A stretch of 60,238 bases of DNA from Rhodobacterales bacterium 56_14_T64 (GTDB lineage Bacteria > Pseudomonadota > Alphaproteobacteria > Rhodobacterales > Rhodobacteraceae): NCBI GenBank assembly GCA_002162795.1, contig MAAY01000106.1, positions 1 to 60,238 of the forward strand. Direction: 5' to 3'. Each line of letters starts with the position of its first letter. Position 1 is the stretch's first letter. Below the pieces are notes generated by a model. That model saw nothing but the letters and a program-made list of their open reading frames with translations, was not told the origin of the DNA and made no database searches. Of this stretch, positions 45,934 through 54,720 are shown in pieces. A program made the position numbers and the translations under genes.

Positions 45934-46766
45934 GCCGCCTGATCTCGGTCCTGATCCCAGCCCATAACGAGGCCGCCTATATCGGTGCCTGTCTTGAGGC
46001 GCTGTTTGCTTCATCCGCCTTGCCCGATGGAACAACAGGCGAGGTGCTGGTGCTGGCCAACGGCTGCAGTGACGATACCGCATTGATTGCGGGCAGAGTG
46101 TCACCATCTGCAGGCTGGAGCATGCAGGTTTTGGATTTGCCCGAAGGCGGAAAACTGAACGCGCTGAACGCTGGGGACGCATTGGCTAGAGGCGAGGTAT
46201 TGATCTATCTGGACGCCGATGTGGTGGTCGAGCCGGATCTGTTGCCTCAGATCGCGATGGCTCTCACCGATGATGTGGCCTTCTATGCCAGCGGACGCCC
46301 TGCCGTGGCCCCAGCAGTTAGCTGGACTACCCGTGCCTATGGCCGGTTTTGGCAGCAACTGCCTTTTGTCGCTTTGGGTGTTCCAGGATTTGGTCTGTTC
46401 GCCATGACTCGTGCCGGTCGTCAGCGCTGGGACCAATGGCCAGACATTATTTCCGACGACACCTTTGCCCGGCTTAGTTTCACACCGACCGAGCGGGCCT
46501 CGGTTGTGGCGCGCTATCACTGGCCCATGGTCGAAGGTCTGGGCAATCTGGTGCGTGTTCGGCGACGGCAGAACGTCGGAGTGGTTGAGATTGCGGAGAT
46601 GTTTCCCGCGCTGATGCAGAACGACGACAAACCTCGCCTGGGGATAGCCGGACTGCTGCGAATGGCACTGCATGACCCGGTCGGGTTTGCGGTCTATGCA
46701 CTGGTTTCGCTGCTGGTGAAAACACCGTTGTTTGCGGATAAAACTCGCTGGGCACGCGGACGATAG
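45930..46766 (+). CDS. Glycosyltransferase family 2
   Basis: A 278-residue GT2 with ISVLIPAHNEAAYIGACLEALFAS, VLVLANGCSDDTALIAG, ALNAGDALARGEVLIYLDADVVVEPDLL (DxD as DAD) and DIISDDTFARLSFTP. The C-terminus contains a hydrophobic stretch (PVGFAVYALVSLLVK). It overlaps the upstream SGNH-glycosidase gene by four bases and is the last gene of the plus-strand run that began with the PKS. It is convergent with a GT4 gene with only 23 bases between them. Confidence 0.9.
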   Translation: MSRLISVLIPAHNEAAYIGACLEALFASSALPDGTTGEVLVLANGCSDDTALIAGRVSPSAGWSMQVLDLPEGGKLNALNAGDALARGEVLIYLDADVVVEPDLLPQIAMALTDDVAFYASGRPAVAPAVSWTTRAYGRFWQQLPFVALGVPGFGLFAMTRAGRQRWDQWPDIISDDTFARLSFTPTERASVVARYHWPMVEGLGNLVRVRRRQNVGVVEIAEMFPALMQNDDKPRLGIAGLLRMALHDPVGFAVYALVSLLVKTPLFADKTRWARGR

Positions 46767-46789
46767 CTGATCCGATGTCGGGCCCTATT

Positions 46790-48004
46790 CTAAGGTTTTT
46801 CTTCGATCACCTGACGAAATAGCTCTGCCAACTTTCCGGCCTCGACCTCACTGTCATGTCGCTGTAAAACCCGTGCGCGACCCGCCTGCCCCATCTGCAC
46901 CAAAATATCATGAGGCGCGGCGGCCAGTTCCAACATCGCCGTCACCAGCGAACTGACATCGCCAGCAGGCACCAGCCAACCGGTTTTGCCCTCTTGCACC
47001 AGTTCAGGCGAGCCGGCCACATAGGTGGTGATCACCGGGCGCGCAGCGGCCATGGCCTCCATCACCACCATCGGCAGCCCCTCGGCAAAAGACGGCAACA
47101 CCAGTGCGTGGGACGCCGCCAATTCAGCTCGCACGTCTGCCTCGGACAACCAGCCTGTCAGGGTGATATTATCCTGCAAACCATGAGCTGAAATTGCCTG
47201 TTCCAGTTCACTGCGCATCTCACCATCGCCGATCAACGAGAGGTGCGCATCAGGCACATGCTGCACCAGTTCCGCCATGGCCTGCACCAGTATCATCTGT
47301 CCCTTCTGCTCGACAAACCGACCAATCGAGGCCAAACGCAGCGATCCGGTGGGAACCGAAACGCGATCGGCAAACTTGTCAGGTTCGATACCGCAATGCA
47401 CCACCTTGATGCTGTCCCAACGATCAAACTTGGCCCAGCGGCTCAGCTGACTACGGCCAAAGCTACTGATCGCCACGGAAAACGCGGCCCGATTTACTTT
47501 TTCCCCCAATGACAAGGCCACAGGTGCGTCAAACTCTTCAGGGCCATGAGTGGTAAAACTGTAGCCCGGCCCACCCAGCGCATTGGCTAGCATCGCGACT
47601 GTAGTGGCATTGGTGCCAAAATGCGCATGCATGTGCTGAATGCCATCACTAGCACATCGGCGTTTTACATAGGCGGCCTCAACCAGATAGATTAGGTGCC
47701 GCAGTATCCCCAGATCCGAGGTGCGCGCCAGTTTCAACGCCAGCCAAAAAGCCCGCCAGACGCGATGCGGCGCGTATATGACCTCGGCCAGAAAACACAG
47801 CACCAGCCGCGCCGCGCCGGTGCGCAGGACGTATTGAGTGCGATCTGCCTCTGCCTTATCAGCAGGATCGACCAGTTTCGCTTCCGAGGCACGCATCGCC
47901 AGCCGCAACATCTGAACGCCCTGACGTTCCAGTGCCTGCACTTCACGGCGGATGAAACTGTGCGAGGGCTGGGGGTAGGTGTTGAGAATATAGGCGATTT
48001 TCAA
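46790..48004 (-). CDS. Glycosyltransferase family 4
   Basis: A 404-residue GT-B enzyme. It begins MKIAYILNTYPQPSHSFIRREVQALERQGV, a typical start for colanic-acid-type GT4 proteins. The C-terminal half carries LRLASIGRFVEQKGQMILVQAMAEL, LTGWLSEADVRAELAASHALVLPSFAEGLPMVVMEAMAAARPVI and the EGLP glutamates that bind the nucleotide sugar. It is probably cytosolic and adds one sugar to the lipid-linked unit of the exopolysaccharide. Confidence 0.93.
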   Translation of the reverse strand: MKIAYILNTYPQPSHSFIRREVQALERQGVQMLRLAMRASEAKLVDPADKAEADRTQYVLRTGAARLVLCFLAEVIYAPHRVWRAFWLALKLARTSDLGILRHLIYLVEAAYVKRRCASDGIQHMHAHFGTNATTVAMLANALGGPGYSFTTHGPEEFDAPVALSLGEKVNRAAFSVAISSFGRSQLSRWAKFDRWDSIKVVHCGIEPDKFADRVSVPTGSLRLASIGRFVEQKGQMILVQAMAELVQHVPDAHLSLIGDGEMRSELEQAISAHGLQDNITLTGWLSEADVRAELAASHALVLPSFAEGLPMVVMEAMAAARPVITTYVAGSPELVQEGKTGWLVPAGDVSSLVTAMLELAAAPHDILVQMGQAGRARVLQRHDSEVEAGKLAELFRQVIEEKP

Positions 48005-48234
48005 AACGGATGTCCGATTGGCATGAGATGTTCGCCGCAGGTTAGCCTTGGTTTACCGGCTTGCAAAGTGCAGGTGCCCCGCAGTCCGTGCATTGAATGC
48101 CAATCCTTGCTATAACACAGGATTGTTGCGCCATGGACCTATAATTCGGCGTTCGACACGCGGTTGCCCATGACGATGATTGACGCGATTCTCCGTCGGC
48201 AATAGCGTGCCGCTATCAAAGTTCAGGAGACTCC

Positions 48235-49599
48235 ATGGCCCTACTTGCGCCGCTCTTTCAAGGACACGGCCTGATGGCGCGGGTGCTGCGTTCAGCGTCG
48301 TGGCTGGTGATCGGTTACGGAGGCAGTCAGGCACTGCGGTTGGCGGCCAATCTGGTGCTGACCCGTTTGCTGTTCCCCGAAGCCTTTGGCCTGATGGCGC
48401 TGGTCTCTGTGGTGACGGTAGGGCTATCCCTGTTTTCGGACGTGGGTATTGGCCCGTCGATTGCCCAGAGCAAACGCGGAGATGACCCGGACTTCCTCAA
48501 TACTGCCTGGAGCATTCAGGTAACCCGTGGGCTATTGTTGTGGGTCCTGACCTGTCTGGTGGCCTGGCCGATGGCGCAATTCTACGGCGCGCCTGAACTA
48601 ACAGTATTCCTGCCAATTGCCGGCATCACGCTATTGATCGCCGGATTTAATCCCACAAGAATCGAAACCGCGCATCGGCATCTGCTGGTTGGACGGTTGA
48701 CGGCTCTGGATCTGGCCAGCCAGGTGATTGGCATTGGATCGATGATTATTTTGGCGCTATTAACCCAATCCGTGTTGGCACTGGTGCTGGGCGGCGTGGT
48801 GCAGGCGCTGGCCAAGCTGGCGCTGACGCATTTTGGCATGCCCGGTATCCGCAACCATTTTCGCTGGGAAAAAGCCGCCGCCAAAGAGTTGATCCACTTT
48901 GGCAAATGGATCTTCCTGTCCACCGCATTCTGGTTCGCGACCTCGCAGGGGGACCGCGCCATTCTAGGAAAATTCGTCTCGCTTGAAGTGCTGGGCATTT
49001 ATAATATCGGCTATTTCCTGGCCAGCTTTCCCATGCTGCTGGGTCATGCGGTGAACCAAAGGCTGATGATCCCGGTTTACCGCGACAAACCTGTTGAAGC
49101 CGCACCGGAAAACCACCGCAAGCAGCGCATATTGCGCGCAGGACTAAGCATCGGCATCTTGTCCCTGCTGTGGGTGATGGCGTGGATCGGGCCGGGTCTG
49201 GTCGAGTTTCTTTATGATGATCGCTATGCGCAGGCCGGACCTATGGTGGTTCTGATCTCGCTGGCGCTGGCGCCTGCGGTGATTGGCATGACCTATGATC
49301 AGGCCGCGCTGGCGGCGGGTGACAGCCAGGCGTTCTTTGTCTTCACCGCTACGCGCGCAGTGCTGCAGACGTTAATGTTTCTAGTGGGAGTGGTCCTGTT
49401 TGGCCTACCCGGCGGTATTGCCGCTTTGGGGCTGTCAATGCTGGCTGCCTATCCGGTGCTGATTTGGCTGGCCCGCAAATATCAGGTCTGGGATGCCTTG
49501 CATGACTTGGGATTTGCCGGCATGACCTGTGCCATCGGAGCTGGCGCATTGTGGTATCATAGCGAGAAGATTGCCGCGATGATCAGTGCTTTGGGCTGA
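48235..49599 (+). CDS. Wzx-like polysaccharide flippase (MOP superfamily)
   Basis: A 454-residue polytopic protein with about 12-14 membrane segments. The N-terminus VIGYGGSQALRLAANLVLTRLLFPEAFGLMALVSVV is typical of the PST/RfbX group, and TAFWFATSQGDRAILGKFVSLEVLGIYNIGYFLA is the conserved middle region. It would flip the lipid-linked repeat unit to the periplasmic side. The ATG at 48235 has AGGAGA upstream. TATAAT occurs at 48140, without a matching -35. It is divergent from the GT4 gene and convergent with the Wzz-like gene. Confidence 0.9.
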   Translation: MALLAPLFQGHGLMARVLRSASWLVIGYGGSQALRLAANLVLTRLLFPEAFGLMALVSVVTVGLSLFSDVGIGPSIAQSKRGDDPDFLNTAWSIQVTRGLLLWVLTCLVAWPMAQFYGAPELTVFLPIAGITLLIAGFNPTRIETAHRHLLVGRLTALDLASQVIGIGSMIILALLTQSVLALVLGGVVQALAKLALTHFGMPGIRNHFRWEKAAAKELIHFGKWIFLSTAFWFATSQGDRAILGKFVSLEVLGIYNIGYFLASFPMLLGHAVNQRLMIPVYRDKPVEAAPENHRKQRILRAGLSIGILSLLWVMAWIGPGLVEFLYDDRYAQAGPMVVLISLALAPAVIGMTYDQAALAAGDSQAFFVFTATRAVLQTLMFLVGVVLFGLPGGIAALGLSMLAAYPVLIWLARKYQVWDALHDLGFAGMTCAIGAGALWYHSEKIAAMISALG

Positions 49600-49667
49600 C
49601 AGAGGTTCGGCTTGCACAAACGCCCGCCCCCTTCGGTCAGGCCCGGTCCGCAAATTGCCGTTGTGTT

Positions 49668-50933
49668 TTAGGCGCCAGCGTCCGGAGTGGGACGACGGCG
49701 CCACTGATCCCGCAGGCGTCTTTTGATCCGGGTGTCCAGAACTGGGATCGACACCACCGGGGACAGCCCGGTTTCACGTTGCATCTGAGCAGCACTGCGC
49801 AGCACCGGATGGCGCAGTTCTTGCACAAAAGCCAGCACCAGCGCCAACATCACACTGGCAAGTGTTCCCATGATGGCCAAACGTTTGCGCCCTCCCGTGA
49901 TCGGGTAATCCGGAAATGCAGCGGGTTCGATCACTGTCAAACGTTCGGACTGATGGGAGGTTTCCAGGCGAAAACCCACCTCGGCCTCGCTACGGCGTGC
50001 GGTGATGGTGTTGAGCGAGGTCTGCAGCTGCCGCTGTCGCCGCTCAAAAACTTCCAACTGACGCTCAACTTCGGGAGAGATCTCCAGCGAGGCCTCTAGC
50101 TCGCTTTTGCGCTCGATCAAAAGGTCGCGCTGTGCCTCTAGCGTCGCCAATTGTTCCTGGAAACCGGCCAGCATTCTTTGCGCTGTTGCCGGACGTTCGG
50201 TTGCAGTGGCGTGGTCGGCGGCGCGGCGGATCTCGATCTGCTCGCGGGCGATATCCAGCAAGCCACCATTGATCGTCGCCAGTTCGGAGCGGCGGAATTC
50301 GGCATCCCCGGGCGAGGTCAGGTTGTTGGTGGTGCGGAACGTGGCAATCTCGTCCTCGATCGCGCTGAGATCTGCCGCCAGTGCGGCCTCTTGATCCGCA
50401 AAAAAGGTCAGGGTTTCGCGGGCCAATTCAATGCGGGAATTGACACTCAGCTCGATGGTGCGGCGGGCAAACTCATGAGCCACTTGCTGGGCCTGCTCGG
50501 CGGTGGGCATCTTGGCGATGATGGTGAGAACCGAAATGGTGCCATCATCAGCAAAACCTTCGCGGGCAGCAGCGACGCCTTCGATGGTGATGGATTCGCG
50601 CATCAAAGCCACCAATTGGGACGGTTTCAGCTGCGGCCTATCGGCAAACAGGTCGTACTTTTCGACGATCTCCAGCACCGTGCCACGCGCCATCAAACGC
50701 TGTTGGATCAATTGCAGGCGACGCGCCGAGGATCCCTCGACGGTAGAGCTGGCAAGATCATCTGCGATCTTGGGCTGGACGATCTGGATCACTTCGGCGG
50801 ATTGGTATATATGCGGCTGCCGGGCGGCGTACCATAGTGACAGCAGCGCGCCCAAAAAGACCAGCTTGGCAATCATGCCCGCACGGCGGCGCAGCATGTC
50901 CACAAAATCTTCGAAAGAGTAAATCGGGCCCAT
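49668..50933 (-). CDS. GumC/Wzz-like chain-length and export protein
   Basis: A 421-residue protein with an N-terminal membrane segment (MIAKLVFLGALLSLWYAA, residues about 19-36), a long periplasmic coiled-coil region (residues about 130-320, including EEQLATLEAQRDLLIERKSELEASL) and a second C-terminal membrane segment (LAIMGTLASVMLALVLAFVQEL). This is the layout of polysaccharide co-polymerase proteins. It ends with a basic tail. It lies 102 bases downstream of the CpsD-like gene on the same strand, so both should act together to control chain length and export. Confidence 0.88.
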   Translation of the reverse strand: MGPIYSFEDFVDMLRRRAGMIAKLVFLGALLSLWYAARQPHIYQSAEVIQIVQPKIADDLASSTVEGSSARRLQLIQQRLMARGTVLEIVEKYDLFADRPQLKPSQLVALMRESITIEGVAAAREGFADDGTISVLTIIAKMPTAEQAQQVAHEFARRTIELSVNSRIELARETLTFFADQEAALAADLSAIEDEIATFRTTNNLTSPGDAEFRRSELATINGGLLDIAREQIEIRRAADHATATERPATAQRMLAGFQEQLATLEAQRDLLIERKSELEASLEISPEVERQLEVFERRQRQLQTSLNTITARRSEAEVGFRLETSHQSERLTVIEPAAFPDYPITGGRKRLAIMGTLASVMLALVLAFVQELRHPVLRSAAQMQRETGLSPVVSIPVLDTRIKRRLRDQWRRRPTPDAGA

Positions 50934-51035
50934 TCAATGTCTCAACGCTGTTATCCTAGTCCTGCCATGGCAGGGATATGCCCTATTCACCATGGCAAGC
51001 GGGCAAAACTATGACAAGTTCAGATGGTTGACCGT

Positions 51036-51950
51036 TTAGATCAAACCGGCGGCGTGACGGGCACGGTTCAGAACAACGCCCAACAATTCAGTATGGCCCG
51101 AGAGCATCTTTTCACAGGCCGCCAAATGTGCGGCCGTGGTTCGGGTGCCATCCGAGACCAGCAGGACGCCGTCGACTTGCGGCAGAAACGCAGTCAAATC
51201 GTCGTATTCCAGAACGGGTGGCAGATCATAAATCACCACATCCGCGTTGGTGCGATCAATCATATCCGCCAATGTCGCCGCACAGTAGCTGTCGTGCAGG
51301 ATCTCGGCGGCGTTGCGGTCCGGGGCATCGGTCAGGCCCAGAGCCAGCGTCTCAGCGGGTCGGATCAGGTGTTCCTCCATCGCAACCTCGCCGGTCAGAA
51401 AGCCGGACATATCCCCTGGTTGATCCATTTTCAGCGCATCCGACACGCCGGGGTGGCGGTGGTTCAGATCCATCAAAATTGTACGGCTGTGCGGCACCCG
51501 CGCTAGGCTGAGCGCCAGGTTGACGGCGGTGAAGGTGGCGCCAGATCCACTGGTCGGAGCAGCAATGGCCACCCGTTTCCAACCGTTTGCCTTGAGCGTA
51601 TGCAACAACCGGGTCCGCAGCAGATCAAAGGCCTTGGCGGCGGGGTCGTCACGAAAGAAATTCACCAGTGGAGAGCGCGCCAGCTGATGCTCGCGCACGC
51701 CAATTGGAACCCGGCGCAGAAGTTCCCAGGGTTCCGGCAGCGGCGCAGGCACTTGCGCGATGATTTCAGGTTGCAGCTGTTCAGGAAACTCTGGCAGTTC
51801 GGGCACGTCTTCGATCACCGGATCCTGTCGGCTGCCGCGACGACGGCGGAATTTCTTAAACCCCTGTTCGCTCATCGCAGGTTCTACTTTCCATTGTGGT
51901 TGCAGCGCACTTTCGGCGCCGTCCAACTCAGCGGCCAATATTTCTCTCAT
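51036..51950 (-). CDS. CpsD/CapB-like ATPase without the Walker A lysine
   Basis: A 304-residue protein related to the cytosolic half of bacterial tyrosine kinases. A Pro-rich linker (residues about 40-75) is followed by FDLLRTRLLHTLKANGWKRVAIAAPTSGSGATFTAVNLALSL. The P-loop reads GSGAT: A138 occupies the place of the ATP-binding lysine. The A' motif is ILMDLNHRHPGVSD and the Walker B-like segment VVIYDLPPVLEYDD. The C-terminus (RARHAAGLI) has no tyrosine cluster. It may be a regulatory pseudo-kinase. Start 51950 has GGAG eight bases upstream. It belongs with the downstream Wzz-like gene. Confidence 0.85.
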   Translation of the reverse strand: MREILAAELDGAESALQPQWKVEPAMSEQGFKKFRRRRGSRQDPVIEDVPELPEFPEQLQPEIIAQVPAPLPEPWELLRRVPIGVREHQLARSPLVNFFRDDPAAKAFDLLRTRLLHTLKANGWKRVAIAAPTSGSGATFTAVNLALSLARVPHSRTILMDLNHRHPGVSDALKMDQPGDMSGFLTGEVAMEEHLIRPAETLALGLTDAPDRNAAEILHDSYCAATLADMIDRTNADVVIYDLPPVLEYDDLTAFLPQVDGVLLVSDGTRTTAAHLAACEKMLSGHTELLGVVLNRARHAAGLI

Positions 51951-52044
51951 GCCCTGATCTCCACCCCAAAGGTATCACGTACAGGCGTCGCAGCAAATAG
52001 ACTGCGCAGCAATTTCCCCCCGCCGGGATTATCACAGCGACAGC

Positions 52045-52908
52045 TCAATACCCCGTGCCCCGCAGGACCACGCCAACTGTGCGCAGCATAAGGGATAGAT
52101 CTGCGCGCATCGACAGCTGCTGGCCATAGGCCGCATCAATCTGTGCCCGGTATGAAAAATGGCTCTCGTTGCGGGCAGAAACCTGCCAGACGCCGGTGAT
52201 ACCAGGCTTGAGCGCGAAATAGGCTCTTGGGTCTCCGTAGAGTGGCAGTTGATCCGGCATCATAGGACGTGGTCCAACCAGGCTCATGTCGCCCTTTAGC
52301 ACATTCCACAACTGTGGAAGCTCATCCAGTGACGTGGCCCGCAAGACCTTGCCCACCCGGGTAATGCGCGGATCTTGTTTCAGCTTTTGGGTCTCGTCCC
52401 ACTCGCGGCGCAATTCGGGACAGGCGGCCAGACACAGTTCGAGCAGGCTATCCGCATCCCGCACCATGGTGCGCAGCTTGAGGATTGAAAAACGCCCGCC
52501 CTGCAGGCCCAACCGATCCTGACGGTAGAATGGCGAGCCACCTTCGATCCAGAGGGCCAGAGCACAGAGTGCAATCACTGGCAATGTCACCGGCAGGGTC
52601 AGCAATACCAGTGCCACATCCAATACCCGCTTGCCCGCTTTGGCATAAACCTCAGTCCCCCCGCCCCCCAGGCGCTTGGTGGCGCCGGGTACGGTCTGCG
52701 AAAAGGCTGCATTGATATTGGCTGGAATCAACGCAAACGGGCGTAACGGGCGGAGAATCCCTATCGGTATTCCAGTCCCGTCAGCAGCCGTACCCACCTG
52801 AGCCATTTGCAGCGAAGAGGCTATACTCCCCTTATGTGCAATATCTTTCATTTCATCCCCCATTCGGCAGCCCAGCCGCCAAGAGAGCACCGCCTTGCGA
52901 CGTGCCAT
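52045..52908 (-). CDS. Priming sugar transferase (ExoY/WcaJ family)
   Basis: About 287 residues from the ATG at 52908 (a TTG at 52914 and ATGs at 52863 and 52851 are alternative starts). The membrane segment VLDVALVLLTLPVTLPVIALCALALWIEGG leads into the polyisoprenyl-phosphate hexose-1-phosphate transferase domain: PFYRQDRLGLQGGRFSILKLRTMVRDAD, LRATSLDELPQLWNVLKGDMSLVGPRPMMPDQLP, and the C-terminal LKPGITGVWQVSARNE. It loads the first sugar phosphate onto undecaprenyl phosphate at the cytosolic face. Residues before the membrane segment are not conserved. It lies upstream of the CpsD- and Wzz-like genes. Confidence 0.93.
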   Translation of the reverse strand: MARRKAVLSWRLGCRMGDEMKDIAHKGSIASSLQMAQVGTAADGTGIPIGILRPLRPFALIPANINAAFSQTVPGATKRLGGGGTEVYAKAGKRVLDVALVLLTLPVTLPVIALCALALWIEGGSPFYRQDRLGLQGGRFSILKLRTMVRDADSLLELCLAACPELRREWDETQKLKQDPRITRVGKVLRATSLDELPQLWNVLKGDMSLVGPRPMMPDQLPLYGDPRAYFALKPGITGVWQVSARNESHFSYRAQIDAAYGQQLSMRADLSLMLRTVGVVLRGTGY

Positions 52909-53095
52909 CTTCAATTTTGTATTGTCCCGGAGCGGCAGCTACCGGGTTTGCTTTCTCGTTGAGTGGATCAGGATCAGGTCACACCCCCATGCGCCACGCC
53001 GTATCCATGGCAAGATCTGGCCAAAACGACGCCTGAAAAATGCCACGATCAAAGATAGCATGCGTTTAAACAAATTTTAGGGATCTGCAGCTAAA

Positions 53096-53111
53096 AAGGC
53101 GGTTTCGCCTT
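53096..53111 (-). terminator. Intrinsic terminator downstream of the first AraC gene
   Basis: On the minus strand, AAGGCG-AAAC-CGCCTT is followed by TTTAG, about 220 bases beyond the AraC stop codon. The stem is short (six pairs), so efficiency is uncertain. Confidence 0.5.
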
Positions 53112-53127
53112 CAATTTGACCTAAACT

Positions 53128-53161
53128 GGCTTTGTTTCCCAACCATCTGGGAAACAAAGCC
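53128..53161. repeat. Perfect 14-bp hairpin
   Basis: GGCTTTGTTTCCCA and its exact reverse complement flank a six-base loop (53142-53147). It lies between the priming transferase gene and the AraC gene and is not followed by a T-run on the plus strand. It could be a regulatory RNA hairpin, or part of the terminator region together with the hairpin at 53096. Confidence 0.6.
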
Positions 53162-53328
53162 TTTAACCAGGCAGCATTGTCGCTGAGGGAGGCCGGACTG
53201 GACACGGAATCAAGTCAATTCGGCGCGTGCGGCAGGTGCACAGATCGGGCTATGGAAATTGAATTTAGGCCGAATTGTGGCAGAGACGCCGTCATCTTGG
53301 ATCGGTCAGCTCCCATTGGGTCTTCGAA
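53162..53328. other. Rest of the gap between exoY-like and AraC genes
   Basis: Together with the two hairpins, the 414-base gap from 52915 to 53328 holds no supported gene. A short open frame at 53132-53407 overlaps the hairpin and the AraC gene, and has no ribosome site or homology cue. Confidence 0.5.
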
Positions 53329-54339
53329 TTACACTGTGCGAAATTGTCCGGGGCTGTGGCCCGTCCAGCGTTTGAAGGCATCATTGAAACTGCTGAGCCC
53401 TGAATAGCCCAACAAAAAGGCTATTTCCGCCAGCACCAGATTGCTGTCGCGCAAATAGCTTTTGGACAGCGACTTGCGCAGCTCTTCCAGCAATCGAAAG
53501 AAACTGGTGCCCTCTGCGGCCAGTTTGCGCGACAGAGTGCGCGGGCTCATCCCCATACCGGCGGCGACGGTTTCCAGCGTCACCGAGCCTGCGCCCAATT
53601 GATCGGCGATCGCCCGTTCCACTTCGACCACCAATCCCGGCATTTGACGCGCCATTTCCGCCAGAACCTGATCGCCGTACCCTTGCAACACTCTCAGTAG
53701 TTGCTCGTCGGCCGAGGACAGTGGCAGGTCCAGATCGTCTACAGCAAATTCATAACCGTTACGCGCCGCGCCAAACTCGATTTTGCAGCCAAAATAGGCC
53801 TCCATTTCGTCGATCCCGTGCAGCCGATTGTGCTGAAATCTAACCACGCGCGGGGTCAATGAGTTTTCAGAAAAATGGCGTACTGTATGCAGCAGGCTGG
53901 CGGCTGAAAACTCGACATATTGGCGCCGATGCAAACTTGGAGAGATCGCATACTCCCATTCGATTACCCCCCCGTCTAACAGCCGCGACATATCGATTTC
54001 CAACGCCTGACTGGATACCCGCGAGTAGCGCGCAAAATTCGCCAAAAATCCACCTACAGTTGGCGCTGCAAGCCCAACATAGCACATAAGGCCGATACGC
54101 CGGATATCGCGGTCTTTGCCCATCTGAAAACCCAAGTTATCATTTTTGGTCAGCGAAGCGGCCCGTTCAAAAAAATTAGCGCTATCAGCCAGTAAACAGG
54201 TTGGGGAGTCTTCTTGCAGCAAGCTGGAATCAAATGCGGTACCGCGGAAGATCTTGGCTGCGTCATAACCGTCATCCACCAACTGTTGAGCCAACATCTT
54301 GGCAAAAACTGCAGAGTGTTGTCCGGCTTGGCCTGCCAT
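53329..54339 (-). CDS. AraC-family transcriptional regulator (first of tandem pair)
   Basis: A 336-residue AraC-type regulator. The N-terminal part (residues 1-210) is the Arabinose_bd-like effector domain of the OruR/ArgR group (LGFQMGKDRDIRRIGLMCYVGLAAPTVGGFLANFARYSRV). The C-terminal double helix-turn-helix contains GMGMSPRTLSRKLAAEGTSFFRLLEELR and LAEIAFLLGYSGLSSFNDAFKRWTGHSPGQFR. The ATG at 54339 has AGGAGG nine bases upstream. The neighbouring gene is a close paralogue of the same length. Its likely role is control of the exopolysaccharide locus, but that is inference from position. Confidence 0.92.
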   Translation of the reverse strand: MAGQAGQHSAVFAKMLAQQLVDDGYDAAKIFRGTAFDSSLLQEDSPTCLLADSANFFERAASLTKNDNLGFQMGKDRDIRRIGLMCYVGLAAPTVGGFLANFARYSRVSSQALEIDMSRLLDGGVIEWEYAISPSLHRRQYVEFSAASLLHTVRHFSENSLTPRVVRFQHNRLHGIDEMEAYFGCKIEFGAARNGYEFAVDDLDLPLSSADEQLLRVLQGYGDQVLAEMARQMPGLVVEVERAIADQLGAGSVTLETVAAGMGMSPRTLSRKLAAEGTSFFRLLEELRKSLSKSYLRDSNLVLAEIAFLLGYSGLSSFNDAFKRWTGHSPGQFRTV

Positions 54340-54720
54340 TTTGTGAAACCTCCTGTACAAATCAACCGCTTAGTGAACATCAAACGCACAGTCTAGCCCC
54401 TGACACAGGACGGTCTCAAACTCGGAGTTCTATGTCTCTGCAGACCGGAAAAATAGACGGCCTGGGGATTACTGCGTATAGAACAGCTGCCCAACGGGTC
54501 AATGCGTTTATAACTTATTCATACATATGGTTATAAGAGAATTTATTTCAAACTTGCAGCGTTTAAGGTCTTCTACCTGATAGCGTAATTCTATTGACCT
54601 GCATTGGAAATCCGTACCTCGGCACGCTGCACAAGCCTATGTTGAACGAAGATAAAACTGTGCTGTGTCCCGTCGCAGTCTTGGCAAAACACTGGTCAAT
54701 GGGTCGACGTTTGGCTTGCG
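54340..54720. other. Intergenic region between the two AraC genes
   Basis: 381 bases with no supported gene. The middle is AT-rich and contains the inverted repeat TTATAAC-N15-GTTATAA (54508-54536), about 170 bases before the first AraC start, which could be a regulator site or promoter part. The first AraC gene is read leftwards from here. Confidence 0.45.

Noticed and set aside
48140-48145. TATAAT as promoter of the Wzx-like gene
   Set aside because: No -35 box at 16-18 bases; kept only as a remark in the gene entry.
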